Positions 63,259-64,000 of a stretch of DNA of 64,000 nucleotides are shown here, in pieces. Below the pieces are notes generated by a model, which saw nothing but the letters and a program-made list of their open reading frames with translations, was not told where the DNA came from and did not search any database. Each line of letters starts with the position of its first letter. Positions within the stretch are counted from its first letter, which is position 1. Source of the DNA: VRUE01 sp963837695 (GTDB lineage: Bacteria; Actinomycetota; Thermoleophilia; Solirubrobacterales; 70-9); assembly GCA_963837695.1 (NCBI GenBank), contig CAWINZ010000005.1, positions 806,001 through 870,000 on the forward strand, written 5' to 3'. The position numbers were made by a program, and so were the translations under genes.

Positions 63259-64000
63259 GTGGCTCGTAGATCGGAAGGCCAGGTGCTGGAGCGCCACTGG
63301 AAGAGCGGGCGCGGCTATGCGCTCCGCTTCCGCGCCTACGGCGAGCGCCAGTACCTGACGCTCGGGCCGGAGACCGAGGGCTGGAACCGCAAGCGCGCCG
63401 AGGAGGAGCTGGCGAACGTCATGGCCGATGTGCGGCGCGGCATCTGGGTACCGCCGACGCGACGACCTCGCCGAGCCAAGGGAGCGGAGGAGGCATCCGA
63501 CGCGATGCCGACCTTCGGCTCCTTTGCCCGGAGTCTGATGGCGGCCCGCAAGAGCGAGATGAGCGAGGCGAACTATGCCTACAAGGAGAACGCGCTTGCG
63601 CACGTCGTGCCCTACTTCGGGAGCTGGCCGCTCCACGAGATCGACATCCAGGCGGTCGATGCTTTCCGCGGCCACATGGTCGAGGTCTCCGAAGCCCGCC
63701 GCCGCGCGCGGGAGAGCGGCCAGCCGATGCGCAACGAATGGGGACAGGCGCTGAGGCCCCTTTCACCGGCGACGATCAACAAGACGATCGACACCTTGCA
63801 GTGGGTGCTCTCGGTCGCAATCGAGTACCGATACATCTCCGAGAACCCCGCGGCGGGCCGCCGACGCCGCCTCCGGGCGAAGAGGCCCGCTCCGGTGCAC
63901 CTGGACTCGGTCGAGCAGATCGCGACCCTGCTGGAGGCGGCGGGCCAGCTCGACCGCGACAAGCGCTGGCTCACCGACGACCGTCGGCCGATCATCGCCA
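63259..64000 (+). CDS. Tyrosine recombinase/integrase, N-terminal part
   Basis: The frame is open to the right window edge, 247 residues visible. A GTG start with GGAGG 8 nt upstream. The N-terminal arm-binding region (SGRGYALRFRAYGERQYLTLG) is followed by the SAM-like core-binding domain (TFGSFARSLMAARK, HVVPYFGSWPLHEIDIQAVDAF, INKTIDTLQWVLSVAIEYRYISENPA). The catalytic R-H-R-Y domain lies beyond the window. It could act on the tRNA-Ala or the 22-bp repeat sites. Confidence 0.88.
   Translation, partial: MARRSEGQVLERHWKSGRGYALRFRAYGERQYLTLGPETEGWNRKRAEEELANVMADVRRGIWVPPTRRPRRAKGAEEASDAMPTFGSFARSLMAARKSEMSEANYAYKENALAHVVPYFGSWPLHEIDIQAVDAFRGHMVEVSEARRRARESGQPMRNEWGQALRPLSPATINKTIDTLQWVLSVAIEYRYISENPAAGRRRRLRAKRPAPVHLDSVEQIATLLEAAGQLDRDKRWLTDDRRPIIA

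Overview
The window is GC-rich, densely packed and mostly free of phage or plasmid housekeeping. Several features point to a high-GC actinobacterium, most likely of the Thermoleophilia/Solirubrobacterales type: a PAC2-family protein, an AddB-like helicase-nuclease, ECF sigma factors with large C-terminal extensions, a LexA-type GAAC-N4-GTTC operator, and a B12-dependent acyl-CoA mutase. The lineage is inferred from gene content, not from a marker gene.

Layout. 1-24.8 kb is core-like chromosome. It holds the PolX C-terminus, a tRNA-like RNA locus, otsB, a split sulfite-exporter pair, PAC2, a UvrD-like helicase fused to an Fe-S nuclease, an inositol-phosphatase-family gene, an SOS-box-preceded basic protein, a sigma/anti-sigma fusion with a secreted partner, UDP-glucuronate decarboxylase, an acyl-CoA mutase, pdxH, TetR, NlpC-like secreted proteins, a TrxR-like protein, a surface acyltransferase and a diguanylate cyclase. 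Long hairpin elements sit between several of these genes.

24.9-27.1 kb is a compact island that looks like a microcin-C-type nucleotide-peptide locus. A tiny ORF ends in Asn-stop. A strong hairpin follows, then an MccB-like adenylating enzyme translationally coupled to a SAM-dependent enzyme. 27.2-29.5 kb holds an XRE regulator, a SprT-like protein, a decayed gene and a Phd/VapC toxin-antitoxin pair. 29.6-43.5 kb returns to chromosome-like genes: a GAF histidine kinase, a short carbamate-kinase-like protein, an operon joining an HDAC-like deacetylase, a TreT-like glycosyltransferase and a Pat-type acetyltransferase, an FAD oxidoreductase, secreted GH64-like and beta-propeller proteins, and TetR.

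43.6-61.6 kb is an accessory, defence-rich region. It carries three Fic/VbhA-like loci (one intact, two decayed). It also carries an AbiE module with two divergent antitoxin-toxin pairs, present twice, in which the two copies have lost opposite toxins. A third AbiE pair and a VapBC pair are present. A three-gene operon encodes a SIR2-STAND protein, an ImmA/IrrE-type protease and a yeast-type cytosine deaminase, a combination I do not recognise as a described system. An exact 22-bp direct repeat brackets 52.7-61.6 kb, and the 3' half of a tRNA-Ala lies just outside it. A replication-relaxation protein and a truncated tyrosine integrase follow to the window end. Together these suggest one or more integrated elements.

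The two systems I would look at first are the microcin-C-like cluster and the SIR2-STAND/protease/deaminase operon.
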